A model generated the notes under the pieces. It worked only from the letters and a program-made list of their open reading frames with translations, searched no databases and was not told where the DNA came from. From Stramenopiles sp. TOSAG23-6 (Eukaryota; Sar), in contig LT635994.1 of the NCBI GenBank assembly GCA_900128565.1, positions 1 through 24,897 of the forward strand: a stretch of DNA of 24,897 bases, read 5' to 3'. A program made the translations under genes and the position numbers. Shown one piece after another: positions 1 to 12,000 of this stretch (position 1 is the stretch's first letter; every line of letters starts with the position of its first letter).

Positions 1-3000
1 AGCACTTCCATTAGTATAAGATTTTCCTCCTTGAATTTGAATACTTCCAGCATTTTCTTTGCTCGTTCCTGTCTTCAGTATCAAGTCCCCGGAAGGACCA
101 TTTGATGAGTCTCCTGTGAGTAATTTTGTCTTACCACTACGAGAAGCATCAGAACTTAAAATATCAATTGACCCGCTTAATTGATTACCTGTGCCACTAG
201 ACAGTGATACAAATCCACCTCTTATCGTTCCATTTCCTGCTTGTATGAAGACATCACTTCCAACTGAAGTTTTGCTAATTCCTACATTCATCTTTACATG
301 ACCACCATATTTGGAATATAAATTAATACTTCCACTTTTACCATTGGATGCAGTACCAGAAGTAAGAGTAGTAGCTCCACTTGAAGAGTCAGCTGCTGAA
401 GATATGAGAATATCTCCAGATTTAGAGTGTTTGCTTATACCACTTGTGATACTGATAGATCCGCCAGTATATGCTGATGAATTGCCAGAAGCAATATTCA
501 CTTCCCCACCACCAGATACAATACTTGCCTTACCAGCGCTTGCGATATCTGAGGATCCTGATAAAATTACAATAGACCCGCTACTATCCCTACTGCTATC
601 TCCTGTTTGCAATGATAATGAGCCGCTCATCCCTCCATCGGCAGTGGAAAATTGTGTAGTGCCAGTGGCCTGTGTACCACTTCCAGAGACGACACGAATA
701 TTACCTTGAAGTTCAATTCCTCCACCCCGTGTTTTTGAATCTGATGATTCAAGAAGGATAGAATTACCCGTCATTTTTATTTTACCAGATGATCCCTCCG
801 ATGCTCCACCTGAGAGTATTTGGACACTTCCACTCGTTTCAGAACTATTACCAGATGTGATCGAAACTATGCCTTTACTGTTTAATCCAATATTACCACC
901 AATAGAACCACTTGTAGAACCTGCTCTTATGTTGACTACACCTGCATCTTTATCAGANGTACCAGTTTGTATATTAATTGATCCTGCTGTAGCAGATGCG
1001 CTTCCTGTATTGATTGATACATCACCAGATTCATCATTGGTAGAATCGCCTGAAAGAAGATTTATCGTACCGCTAGTTTTTCCAGTATTACTTCTCATAT
1101 TGATATCTCCCCCAGATTCATTTCCTGAACCACTGAATACGGAAATAATACCTCCAGTTGTGGTGCTATTTCCCGACTGAATAGAAATGTATCCTCCAGC
1201 GAAATCATTTGTATACCCTGAATGCACTTGTATGTCACCACCTTTCTGTGAAGATACATTTACAATTCCAGTGACACCATTGGTAGTCGGTCCAGAGCTA
1301 AAGTCAACATCTCCGCTTGAAGAGCCAACCGATGAAGTAACATTAACATCACCAGATTTATATGTTTGACTAACACCACTTAAGACAGTAATATTTGATC
1401 CATTTGAATGCATCGATGAACCACCACTGATTTTTATAACACCCCCTTCATAATATGAGCTACCCACTTCAATATTAATGTTACCAGCCGTAGAATTTTC
1501 TGTGGAACCAGAATGTACATTTATTGCAGCACTACTATGTGTTTCGTGATTACCGGTCTTTAGTGTCAAGTTACCACTGGCATCGCCCTCTGCACTAACG
1601 AATTGTATTTTACCACTAGATTGGCTTCCTGAACCAGATGACATCACAATATTACCATAAAGTTCAACGGAACCACCATGTGTACTTGCTTTTGATGCAT
1701 TGAAAAATACTGAATTTCCATTCACGTTAACTTGACCGGGTGATCCGTTAGATGCACCACCTGACACTATTTGTATACCCCCACTTGATTGGTTACTATT
1801 AGCGGATGTGATAAAAACGTCACGTTCACTATTTAATTCAATCGATCCACCAATAGCTGAATTTGTTGAACCTGCCGTAATTTTCACTGCGGATCCTTCT
1901 GTTTCAGATATACCACTTTCTATTTCAATTGATCCAACCAAATGTTTTGCGGATGCTGTTCCAATAGCAACATTTCCTGATGGACCAATGTTGGCGTCAC
2001 CAGTAGAAAACTTAGTATTTCCCGTATCCCCATTTTCAACACGAGCTGAAAATATATCCAAAGTACCACTAGTTGTATGGGATACCCCAGTAAACACACG
2101 CACATCCCCGCCATTATTTTCAGCATTGCCAGCAGATATGTTTATTGTACTTCCACTTGATCTTTTCGATGTGTTCCCATGAATAAAAACTCCACCTACT
2201 GAAGCTTCATTTGAAGTACTCGTCATAATATGTATATGACCACTGTTGTCATTAGAATTGCTAGTATGTATATCGACTGAACCTGTTGCGGTTGTTGATA
2301 CTGGTGATTGAATACGAACATCACCAGAAGAGATTTTGCTTCTACCACTGATTATTTTTACATCCTGTGCAATCATCCCATCGCCACCTCTAATGATCGA
2401 ATTACCATCATTTCCTGGTATAATAAACGAGTCGCCTTTTGAGTTTAATTTGATATCAGCAGAGTTTGAATGCATATGACCATTCCCCGTTGCTAAACTA
2501 ATACCTCCACTTGTCTCAGCTTCTTGGGATACGACTCTGACATCGCGATTATTTTCACCTAATGTACTTGCACCGGAACTTAAAAAGATATTTGCATCTT
2601 TTAATTTAATATAGCTACCTTTCTCACCATTACGAATGTAAATATTTCCCTTGGATTGACTAGAGTCAATATGTATATTCCTGTCCTGTTCTTTGATACT
2701 CGATGACCCTACATGTATTTTTATTCCATGTGAAATGTCAGTAGTGGTAGAATTTCCCGACGAAATGTGTACGTTTCCAGATGTGCCATTATCTGCATTG
2801 CCCGAGAATACTTGAATATTTCCAGATCTACTTCCTCTAGCTGATTCAACTGTTACAGTATTTTCATTCGCAGCACCACCCTGAATAAACACATTTCCTC
2901 CCATAGATCCAAATTGATTAGTATTGGATCCGGATATTTCGACACTGCCTCCAATAAGATCGGTTTCGTCCGATGATCCTGCCATGATTTGTATATTCTT

Positions 3001-6000
3001 TGTTACATCAATGGAAACAACACCGGATGTGTCAAATGAAGATGCGCCTGAAGAAATAGCAATATTTGCGCTGCTCTTAGATGATTGTGTTGCGATTGAA
3101 ATTTTACCCCCAATTGATGTTTCACCTTCTCCAGTTTCAATAGATATATTTCCACCAGAAGAATGATTTCCAGTAGTATTACCAGCAGATATATCCACAA
3201 CTCCGCCACCATTTCTTTTGGTATGACCAACTGATATAGATATTGATGAGTTGCTATTTAATAGTGAACTTTGACCAGAACGGAGTACTAGAGAACCAGA
3301 AGAACCTTTTGTGGCTGCACCACTATTTATCATAATTTTACTTGTGCTGCTAGAGCCTTCCGAACTTGAGACAATTATATCCCCACTTTTCAAAGAACTT
3401 GCACCACCGCGTATAAATAATTTACCCCCCGGTGCGTTCTGTTTACTACTACCTGATTCAACAATTATATTTGTTTCATTATTTACATTGTTGCTTTCAC
3501 TAGTACTACTATGGATACGTATATGTCCACTGTGAGATTCTTCGGATGCGCCTGTTGTAATACCAATAGATCCGCTACTTTGTTCTGATAAACCTGACTG
3601 AATTAATACATCTCCAGTGATCAGAGAAGACGATGCCGAAGTAAGGAGTATTTCCCCACTTTCTAATTTGCCAGTACCACTGAATAAGTCAATACTACCA
3701 CTTATATTATCAGAGGATCCTGCTGCAAATGAAACACTCCCACCCGAAGTTGTAGTTTCAGTACTTTTACCAACAATAAGTTCGATGGAATTTTCTTCTT
3801 TTCCTGCAGAACTTCCAGTGAAGACTGAAATATTTCCAGTTAATCCAGATATAGAAGTACCAGTAAATATTTTTACGGAGTTACTTTCTACAGATTCTGA
3901 TGTGAAAATGTCCAATTCGCCAGATGTACCCCAAATTTCAGCGTTAGTACTATGCCCTGATTGAATTCGAACAGCACCGTTTTCCTTTTCACTTGACCCA
4001 GAAGTTAATCTCACCAGCCCTCCATTACTTTGGTTTGAGTTACCTCCATTAATACTAACACTTGCAGAATCCTGAAATACGAAATTTCCATCTCCAGCAG
4101 CGATGAAAACTGTTCCGCCGTTATTTTCCTTTGAAGATCCACTCTGAAGAAATAATTTGCCACTTGTGGACCCAACATCCGTATGAATATCAACATCTGC
4201 TCCCTGAACAGTAAAGTTTCCATCAGATCCAGTTTGCTTTGGACTAGTTGACAAGCCCACAGATATTTTTATTGGTTTTCCAGCCCTATTAGATTCCCCT
4301 GTATTTAATAAGATATTTCCTGAATTTAATGTTGAACTGCCAGATTTCACCTCAACTATACCCGACTGACCTTCAGTACTAACACCAGTGGAAATACGCA
4401 CAATACCAGAGCTTCTATTCGCCTCGGGAGTATGTATACTAATATCACCACCATGAGCAGCATTCAATGTAGAGTTGCCACCCATTCCTTTAATTGATTC
4501 ACTTTGATTTTGTTTAATTGAATTTTCACCAGCTATTAAAGTTATATTATTGGCATTTACATTTGACATTCCAGATGAAAATGATATAGAGCCACCCAAT
4601 TTATTATTAGTAGATGACCCGTTACCAGTTGAAAATAGAACACCTCCAGATAATCCATTTAGCGCATTTCCCGTTTTTAACACAGCATCACCAGATGACA
4701 TACCCGAATGTGTGCCTAACGATACACCGCCACTGGGTAACATACCTGAGGACCCAGATGATATTGCAACATTACCATCCATTTTCCAATTTTTAATTTG
4801 ACCTATAGACTCTCCGCCATGAATGCGCACATTACCAGAGATTGCTCTGTTGTGAGCAACACCTGCAGATAAATGAATACTACCTGAATTTCCTGAAACA
4901 GATGTCCCTGAAATTACGTTTACACTTCCTGTAGCCGTGTCTTGGACTGAACCGCTGCCAATACGAATACTACCCGTACGCGAGCTAGTAGAAGAACTAA
5001 TAGAGACAACATCATTTTCAGAAATAAGGCCAACTCCTGCACCAATTCCATCTGATGAATTCCCAGCTGATATTTCTACAGCACCACCCAAGGTATCTAC
5101 TCCTACTTCATTTGATATCTGGGAAGATCCAGAAATATTCAGATTTCCGCCATCATTTTTTTCAGAAGACCCAGGTTTGAGCACAATACCCGAAGTATTT
5201 AATGTCATTTTACTATCACCCGTGGTAATATATATACCCCCAGCTATAGAATGTTGAGTATGATCTGACTCACTCGAGAACGTCACATTTCCAGATACCT
5301 CAAAACCGTCACCACTGGTGAGCTCAAGGGTTCCTCCTTGAGAAAGTGAAGAACTTCCTGTAATAACGTTAATATCAGAGCCTTTCAGAAATCCCATACC
5401 GCTTTTTATTTTCACAGAGCCACCTGAAGAGTTATTGGATGAACCTGACACAATATCAATAGAATTTGATGTTTCTAATTTGATATTTCCAGTATTCAAT
5501 GATGCATTTACAGATGATATAACTACATCACCAGTTTTTTCTGTGTTGCTCTTACCGGCTACTACAGATAAACCACCGCTAGTATTATCAACCGATGAAC
5601 CTATGCGAAATGTAATATTTGCTCCTTCAGTTGTAGAATTACCAGGTAATATAGCTATTTCTCCACTTTCAATAGCACTTTTTGTCTTGATGACAATATC
5701 GCCACTTTGTATTCCAGATTGGGTATTTATTGCAATAACACCTGAATTATTCTCATTATGAAATGTTTTTACGGCAACATTACCACTTTGTCCTGCTGTA
5801 GTACTTCTCAAGTTTATATTGCCTCCTTTTGAATCATTATCTATCCCACGACCACCATCAATTAAGACACTGATATCATCCATGTTTCCACTTGCTTTCA
5901 AAGAAAATGAACCACCAACACTTTTTTCGCCCGATTTACCGCTTATAAGTTCTATGTTACCTGTGCCTTCATCTAATGATGTTCCTGTGCCAATATGTAT

Positions 6001-9000
6001 ATCCCCACTGTCATCTATAGCATTTGGTGATAAAAGCTTTACTTCACCACTTGAATAACCATCTGCACTTGACATGCCAAGAAATCCACCAACATCATTA
6101 ATAGAGTCCCCCGTTGTTACTTCAACGTTACCTCCGAACAATGATGCTGTTTTCGAATTTCTTTCGGAACCTCCAGATATAATAATCGACCCAGCGGAAT
6201 TATTTGAGGAATTTCCAGTGGAGAGGGAAAGTTGACCACTTGATGCACTTGATGTCCCACTTGATAGTACAACATATCCGGTTGAGCCATATTTTGAATC
6301 ACCTGTTGTAACATTAGCAGCTCCAGAATCTATACTCGAAGTATTTGTCTCCAGTGTCATATTTCCACTTGTTTTGCCCTCATGTGTGCTTCCAGATAAA
6401 GCAACAACATCACCGCCTTTACCTGTTGCAGAAAACATTTTCCCTCCAGTTATCGATAATTGGGCACCCTTTTTGAATGTAGACTTTCCTACTCCAATTT
6501 GGATCTCGCCTGAAGATGCATCCATTGAAACTGCTGTTCGAAATGATACAATACCAGAGATTCCTTTCGATGAATCACCTGTGACAATAGACATATTTCC
6601 GGAATTTGTATTCGGAAATGACTCAGAAGATGATAGTGATTCTATTATCATATGTCCACTATTTAAATTTTGAGTACCAGTAGATAAAATAACATTCCCT
6701 CCGTCAGAATTATGCTTCGTTGAAATGCCCCCTTTAATGGACACAGTTCCGGCAGATTCTCCACCTGATTCACCAACAGTAACAAAGATGCCTCCAGAAT
6801 TGTCTCGAACTGATCTACCAGAAAACATTTTTATATCCCCTGATTTGCCCGAGAAAGATGAGCCCGATTGAATATCGATACTTCCGGATATACCATTATG
6901 ATCTACACTTCCTGAAGATGATATACTCACAGTGCCACTTTCATACTCACTACGCCCTGTTTCAAAGTGAAGCGCTCCTCCATACCCATGTCCATTTACA
7001 TTTCCAGCAACCAAAACAATCGAGCCACCATTTTTTCCCTTACTTGAACCAACATTCATTGAAATATCTCCACTATTACCTGAAGAAGAAATGCCTGATT
7101 TCAAAATCACATCTCCGCTTATTCCAGAATTTGTTGAACCAGAGGCAATAAATATGGGACCACTTGATTGATTCGAGGATTTACCCGTCGCAACCGATAT
7201 TTTGCCTGTATCATACACATCAGAATACACAGAAGAAAAGTTGACGTGCCCACTTGTATCTTCATCGCTCATTCCAGAGTAAACAATAATACTGCCACCT
7301 TTCTTCGTCGATTTTGCTGAATTTGACTTTGTACTGCCCCCAACAACTGAAACACTGGCTCCGTTTCCTGATGAAGAAACACCAGCTGAAATATTTATTG
7401 ATGCGGTATCTTTTGAATTACCTGATGTTATTGCTACATCGCCCGAAGCCCCTGTTGGTGCATCGCCAGTAATCAGAGACAACCTACCTGAAAATGTATC
7501 CTGTCTACCTTCAATAACTGCCGATGTTGATACTTTAATGTGTCCACTCTCCATTACCCCAGTACCACTACTCAAACGTAAAGAACCCCCAGTAGATGAT
7601 TTCCCTATTGCTAGACCTCCGCGAATACTTAAGTTCCCTGTAGAAGAGCTGTCTCTACTTATACCGACACCTAAAGTAACATCGCCAGAATTTTCATGTG
7701 CTGAATCGCCAGATAAAATACTTACATTTCCAGAGTCCCCTTTGACCGATGATCCTGTCTGAATAATCGTAGCCCCGGATATTCCATTGGTACCGCCACT
7801 GCCGGAAGACAAGGAAGCACTTCCGCTATTCCTAGGTCCACGACCCGTTTCAAAACGAAGAGCACCTCCATTTCCATCTCCATTTGCATTTCCAGCAACA
7901 ATCGCAATCGATCCACCTCTTGACAAGTCACCTTCTCCAGCACTGATATAAACACTACTTCCTTCGCCAACGGATGAATATCCTGTGCGTACAGATACAC
8001 TTCCACTTGACGAATTATGTGCATCACCAGTCCGAAAAATAATAGGTCCACTGGAACCATCAGCTGACTTCCCTGTTACTATAGACATAATTCCGCTGCT
8101 ACCAGGAGATGTGACACTAGATGATATAGATGTGAAAGAAATGCTACCACTTGAATATTGTTTTCCCTTCCCCGACAAAACAACAACGCTTCCTCCTCGA
8201 GTACCTGTTCTGTGTGCTCCAATCATCTCAACGTCCATGCTTCCAAGATTCATCATACTTCCACGAGATTCAACACTATGACCAGTTGCAATTGATACCG
8301 TACCGGTTCGACGCTCATCAGATGAACCAGATTTTATGTCAACTTTGCCTGAATGGGAATTACTCTTACCTGTGCGCAATTCAACTGACCCACTCTTAAC
8401 ATGATTCCCACTTGCTGTTGATATATCAAATCTTCCAGAATTTAATTCACTTGATGCACCTGTTTTCATTCGAATTTCATATCCTTTAGTAGATTTCTTT
8501 GAGTAGTCTGGTAATGCTTCAATGTGTAGATTTCCTGCCAATAATTCTTCACTACTCCCTATAGAAAGCGTTACATCTCCAGCATTTCCACGATTTGTGT
8601 CATCAGTTTTTATTGTAATGTTGCCAGCTTTCCCAGCACCATGATGTATTCCAGTAGTAAGTGAAATGTTACCACTATAACCGGTGTCGGACTCGCCAGT
8701 ACCCACGAACAATGAACCAGTGTGAGAATTATTCAAATCATCACTGTTGCCTGTTATTATCGATGTTATTCCTGTAGATCTCTCGAAACTACCTGAACTA
8801 GCGTTTAAAGACCCACTCTCGACAATAATGGAACCTCCAATTTTCGAATGGGAAATACCGGATGCAATATTAATTGGTGCGCTAAAATCTAACTTCGAGC
8901 GTCCACTTTTGATATGTATGACTGCACCATCATGGTATTGTGTTGCGCCGACAGATAAAGTCATTGATCCTGAGTTCTCTAGTTTGCTTTTTCCTGTCTT

Positions 9001-12000
9001 AATATGAATGTGCGAACTTGACGATTGTCTTGAATCAGGCGAAAAAACATGAACATCTCCGCTACCCATTCCTTGTTTTTCAGTTAAACCGCCGCTTTGT
9101 ATATCAATTGACCCCCCGTCTGAATTAGTACTTGACCCAGCAGATATATCTAAATGTCCTGACTGAACAATAGCGCTCCCTGTACTAATATTTATATCTC
9201 CACTATCAGAATGATATGTTGCGTCACCAGTTTGAAATTCAATGTGTCCACTGTTGACTGCTGTTTCCGATGATCGAACCAATATCTCACCTGATGTATA
9301 ACCATCACCACTAGATAGTTCAATAGAACCTCCTACATTATTTCCGCTGACAATGTTCGCATCTACATCACCAGCACGAATGATAACACTTCGAGGTGCA
9401 TTATATGCATCCAATATATCTTTTTTTGATTCACTATCATTTTTGGTATTACCAGCGGCAATGTAAATAGACCCAGCAGTTCCGTTTTCCGCAAAAGATC
9501 TACCAGAGTTGATTGTTATATTACCAGATCTGTCTTTTATACTATTTCCTGTTTTAAAAGTAATTCTACCACTGGCACCTTTAATCCCACCTTCCCAATA
9601 TTCTGTTGCATTATCAGAAGAAATAGATAGACTGGCACTTTGTCCTGGAGTGTTCGGACCTATATTGAGCCTTCTTTGAACAGACTGAAGCGCCGAAAGA
9701 AGATCCATAGTAATTGCAATTTTGTCAACTTCATGAAAGTTATCACGGGAAAAATTTGTGTTTGATAGTCGAAACTTTTCAGTTGTATAAACATGTTCTG
9801 GGAAAATAGATTTTACTTGCTGGGCGATAATTCCTCTAACTTGATGTTTTACCCCATAGTCACCAGAGTCGAGGTGTCGTACTCTAGCCCAATCAGGGGT
9901 ATATCTATACTTTTTCATTTTTAGATCTTGAAGTCTTTGTAATATGCTATCTACATCTTGGTTTTCAATATTTTTTTTAATTCTCTCATCTGAAACATCT
10001 TGTGGATAAATCTGCGCAGGGACATGCATGAGTACTTTGTCTTTCCATACTCTAAACACTGTTGTTCCTTGTTTAGATTTATCTGTACCACCCTCAGAAC
10101 GCTCACCCCCGGCATTAACGTTTGCAAGTTCGTGACGAACACTGAACTCTCCGGTGGACTCTACAAGGTTTAGCGACACATCGAAACCACTATATATTCT
10201 AACATCATGACTATCTGTATTTGTAGACAGAGATAATGCACCTCTACCTGATAATTTCATAAAACTACCAGACTTATTACCTTTTAATTCGATATTTCCA
10301 TATTCCTCGTTTGAATCTCCGTGGCCTTTTCCCGGTTGCACGGTAACACTACCACCAACGGAAGTCAAAGAATCCCCCCCAAAAATTTTGATGGAACTGC
10401 TACTGCAAATACCACAAGCTTGTCGGCAGTTTAGAAGAATATCATTTTGACCAATATCAGAATATCCATATAGAGATTTTGCATTTTTGCATGAACGACT
10501 ATTCCAAGATAAGCATTTGTCACCTTTTTCATCGGTGAAATCAATTGTGTCGCAACATTCGCCAGTTCCGCAAATACCAACGGATGTTCCCGTCGAAAGG
10601 ACAATACTACCGCTCTTACCTTTATTGTTATTAGCAGTTTCAACTGTAAACCCCCCACTAAGATGTGTAGATTCCCCAGTCAGTATGTCAATTTTACCAC
10701 CTTGTTCAAAATCAGAGTTTGTTTGGCCAGCAATTACGGTAATATTTCCACCGTTTTCGATATCAACGGAACCACCTGAAAATGTGATGTTTCCAGCAGT
10801 ATTACTGGCAGCTGCTGTTTCAATATAGATACTACCAGGTACTGAAGACGTTGAATCTCCAGTCTCCAGAATTATGTTTCCTCCTGCAAAAGTCCTACCA
10901 ACTAAAGAACCACTCAAAACAGGACTATCGCCAGTGGCGATTGAGATAGACCCACCTTTGTCACTGGTCGAAATTCCGGCAAAAATATTTACATCTGATC
11001 CCGTATAGGTATCTGTGTTACCGCCGGAAAGATTGATATCACCACCTGTGGGAGTTTCAATGATTATTGGTGCAGATGAATCGGAGCTTGCTAATCCTGT
11101 CTTAATTTTTAAATCATTACTTTTACCATTGAAAATACCATCACCTGTTTGTATCATTATACCGCCACTTTTATCTATGTCCTTTGAGTCTAATGTCGTT
11201 GTGCCACTCTTAATACTAATGGAACCTCCTTTTGTATTCTTAGTAATAGCAGCACCGGATTTTAGGATAATCGAACCGCCACTTAAATTTGGTGTTGTGA
11301 TCGATTCCCCAATAGATAAACCGGTAGCAATCGAAATGCTCCCGCCTGAGCCTCTTGCAGACGACCCACTAACAAGAGATACATAGCTAGAGTTTAATGT
11401 TTCTTCAAAAGAATCTCCTGTCACTAGCTCGATATTTCCTGTGGATAATGCGCCTTCTTCTGGTGATGTAAATGCAGAATACCCTGTTTTAACTTCAATA
11501 GACCCGGTTGATGTTGTAATCGGATCAAGATTCCTTACTGATTCACCAGAACCTTTTCCAGTTGACACATTAATTTCACCAGATGCAGCAGAGTACGGAA
11601 CTACAATTTTTACTTTTCCAGATTGCAAATAACTCTCCCCTGTTGATATCAACGTGTCCCCACCGAGTTTAGCAGATTGTGAAGTTACAGTTGCTTCACC
11701 AGCTGAAAACTCAATGCTTCCACCATTTCCAAATGTAGTACTAGCACCTATACCCGAAGTTAAAACTTGATCCCATGGCTTGTTGGGCACAGTTCCACTT
11801 GCAAAGATAATATCTCCACTAAAGTCACCAGCAGCGCCACCAGTAGAAATCGACATACTTCCTACGGTAGTCCAATTAGATCCTGCATTTAAACATTCTT
11901 TCTTTGTTTTATAATTATTGTTTTCACAAACACCACTTCTAGCGCCATTATCCTTTAAAATATCCTTATTTGAACCAGTCTGAATTACAAGAGAACCAGA

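Larger units (their letters stand above)
1..9660 (-). repeat. Coil array B, C-terminal side of the S74 domain (about 3,220 residues)
   Basis: Right after the S74 helix and a short GPNTPG linker, the same coil type resumes (ASLSISSDN, SGRITFKTG, SGNITINSG) and runs off the window. Coil chemistry is like array A, with more isolated Lys, His and Arg in the loops. Near 8230-8210 a Met-rich variant (MMNLGSMDVEMIG) breaks the Gly/Ser monotony. At 4755-4800 the coil ends in an unusual Trp (NWKMDG). The array contains two constant-offset higher-order duplications, listed separately. If the S74 domain cleaves, this array would start a separate polypeptide carrying the chaperone domain at its N-terminus. 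Confidence 0.9.

Noticed and set aside
958-958. Ambiguous base n as a possible frameshift or assembly join
   Set aside because: The frame is the same on both sides, and the affected codon encodes Thr whichever base is present.
7722-8060. Minus-strand open frame of 112 codons in another phase
   Set aside because: It overlaps the giant frame out of phase, shows no family motif and has the composition of a frame-shifted reading of the coils.
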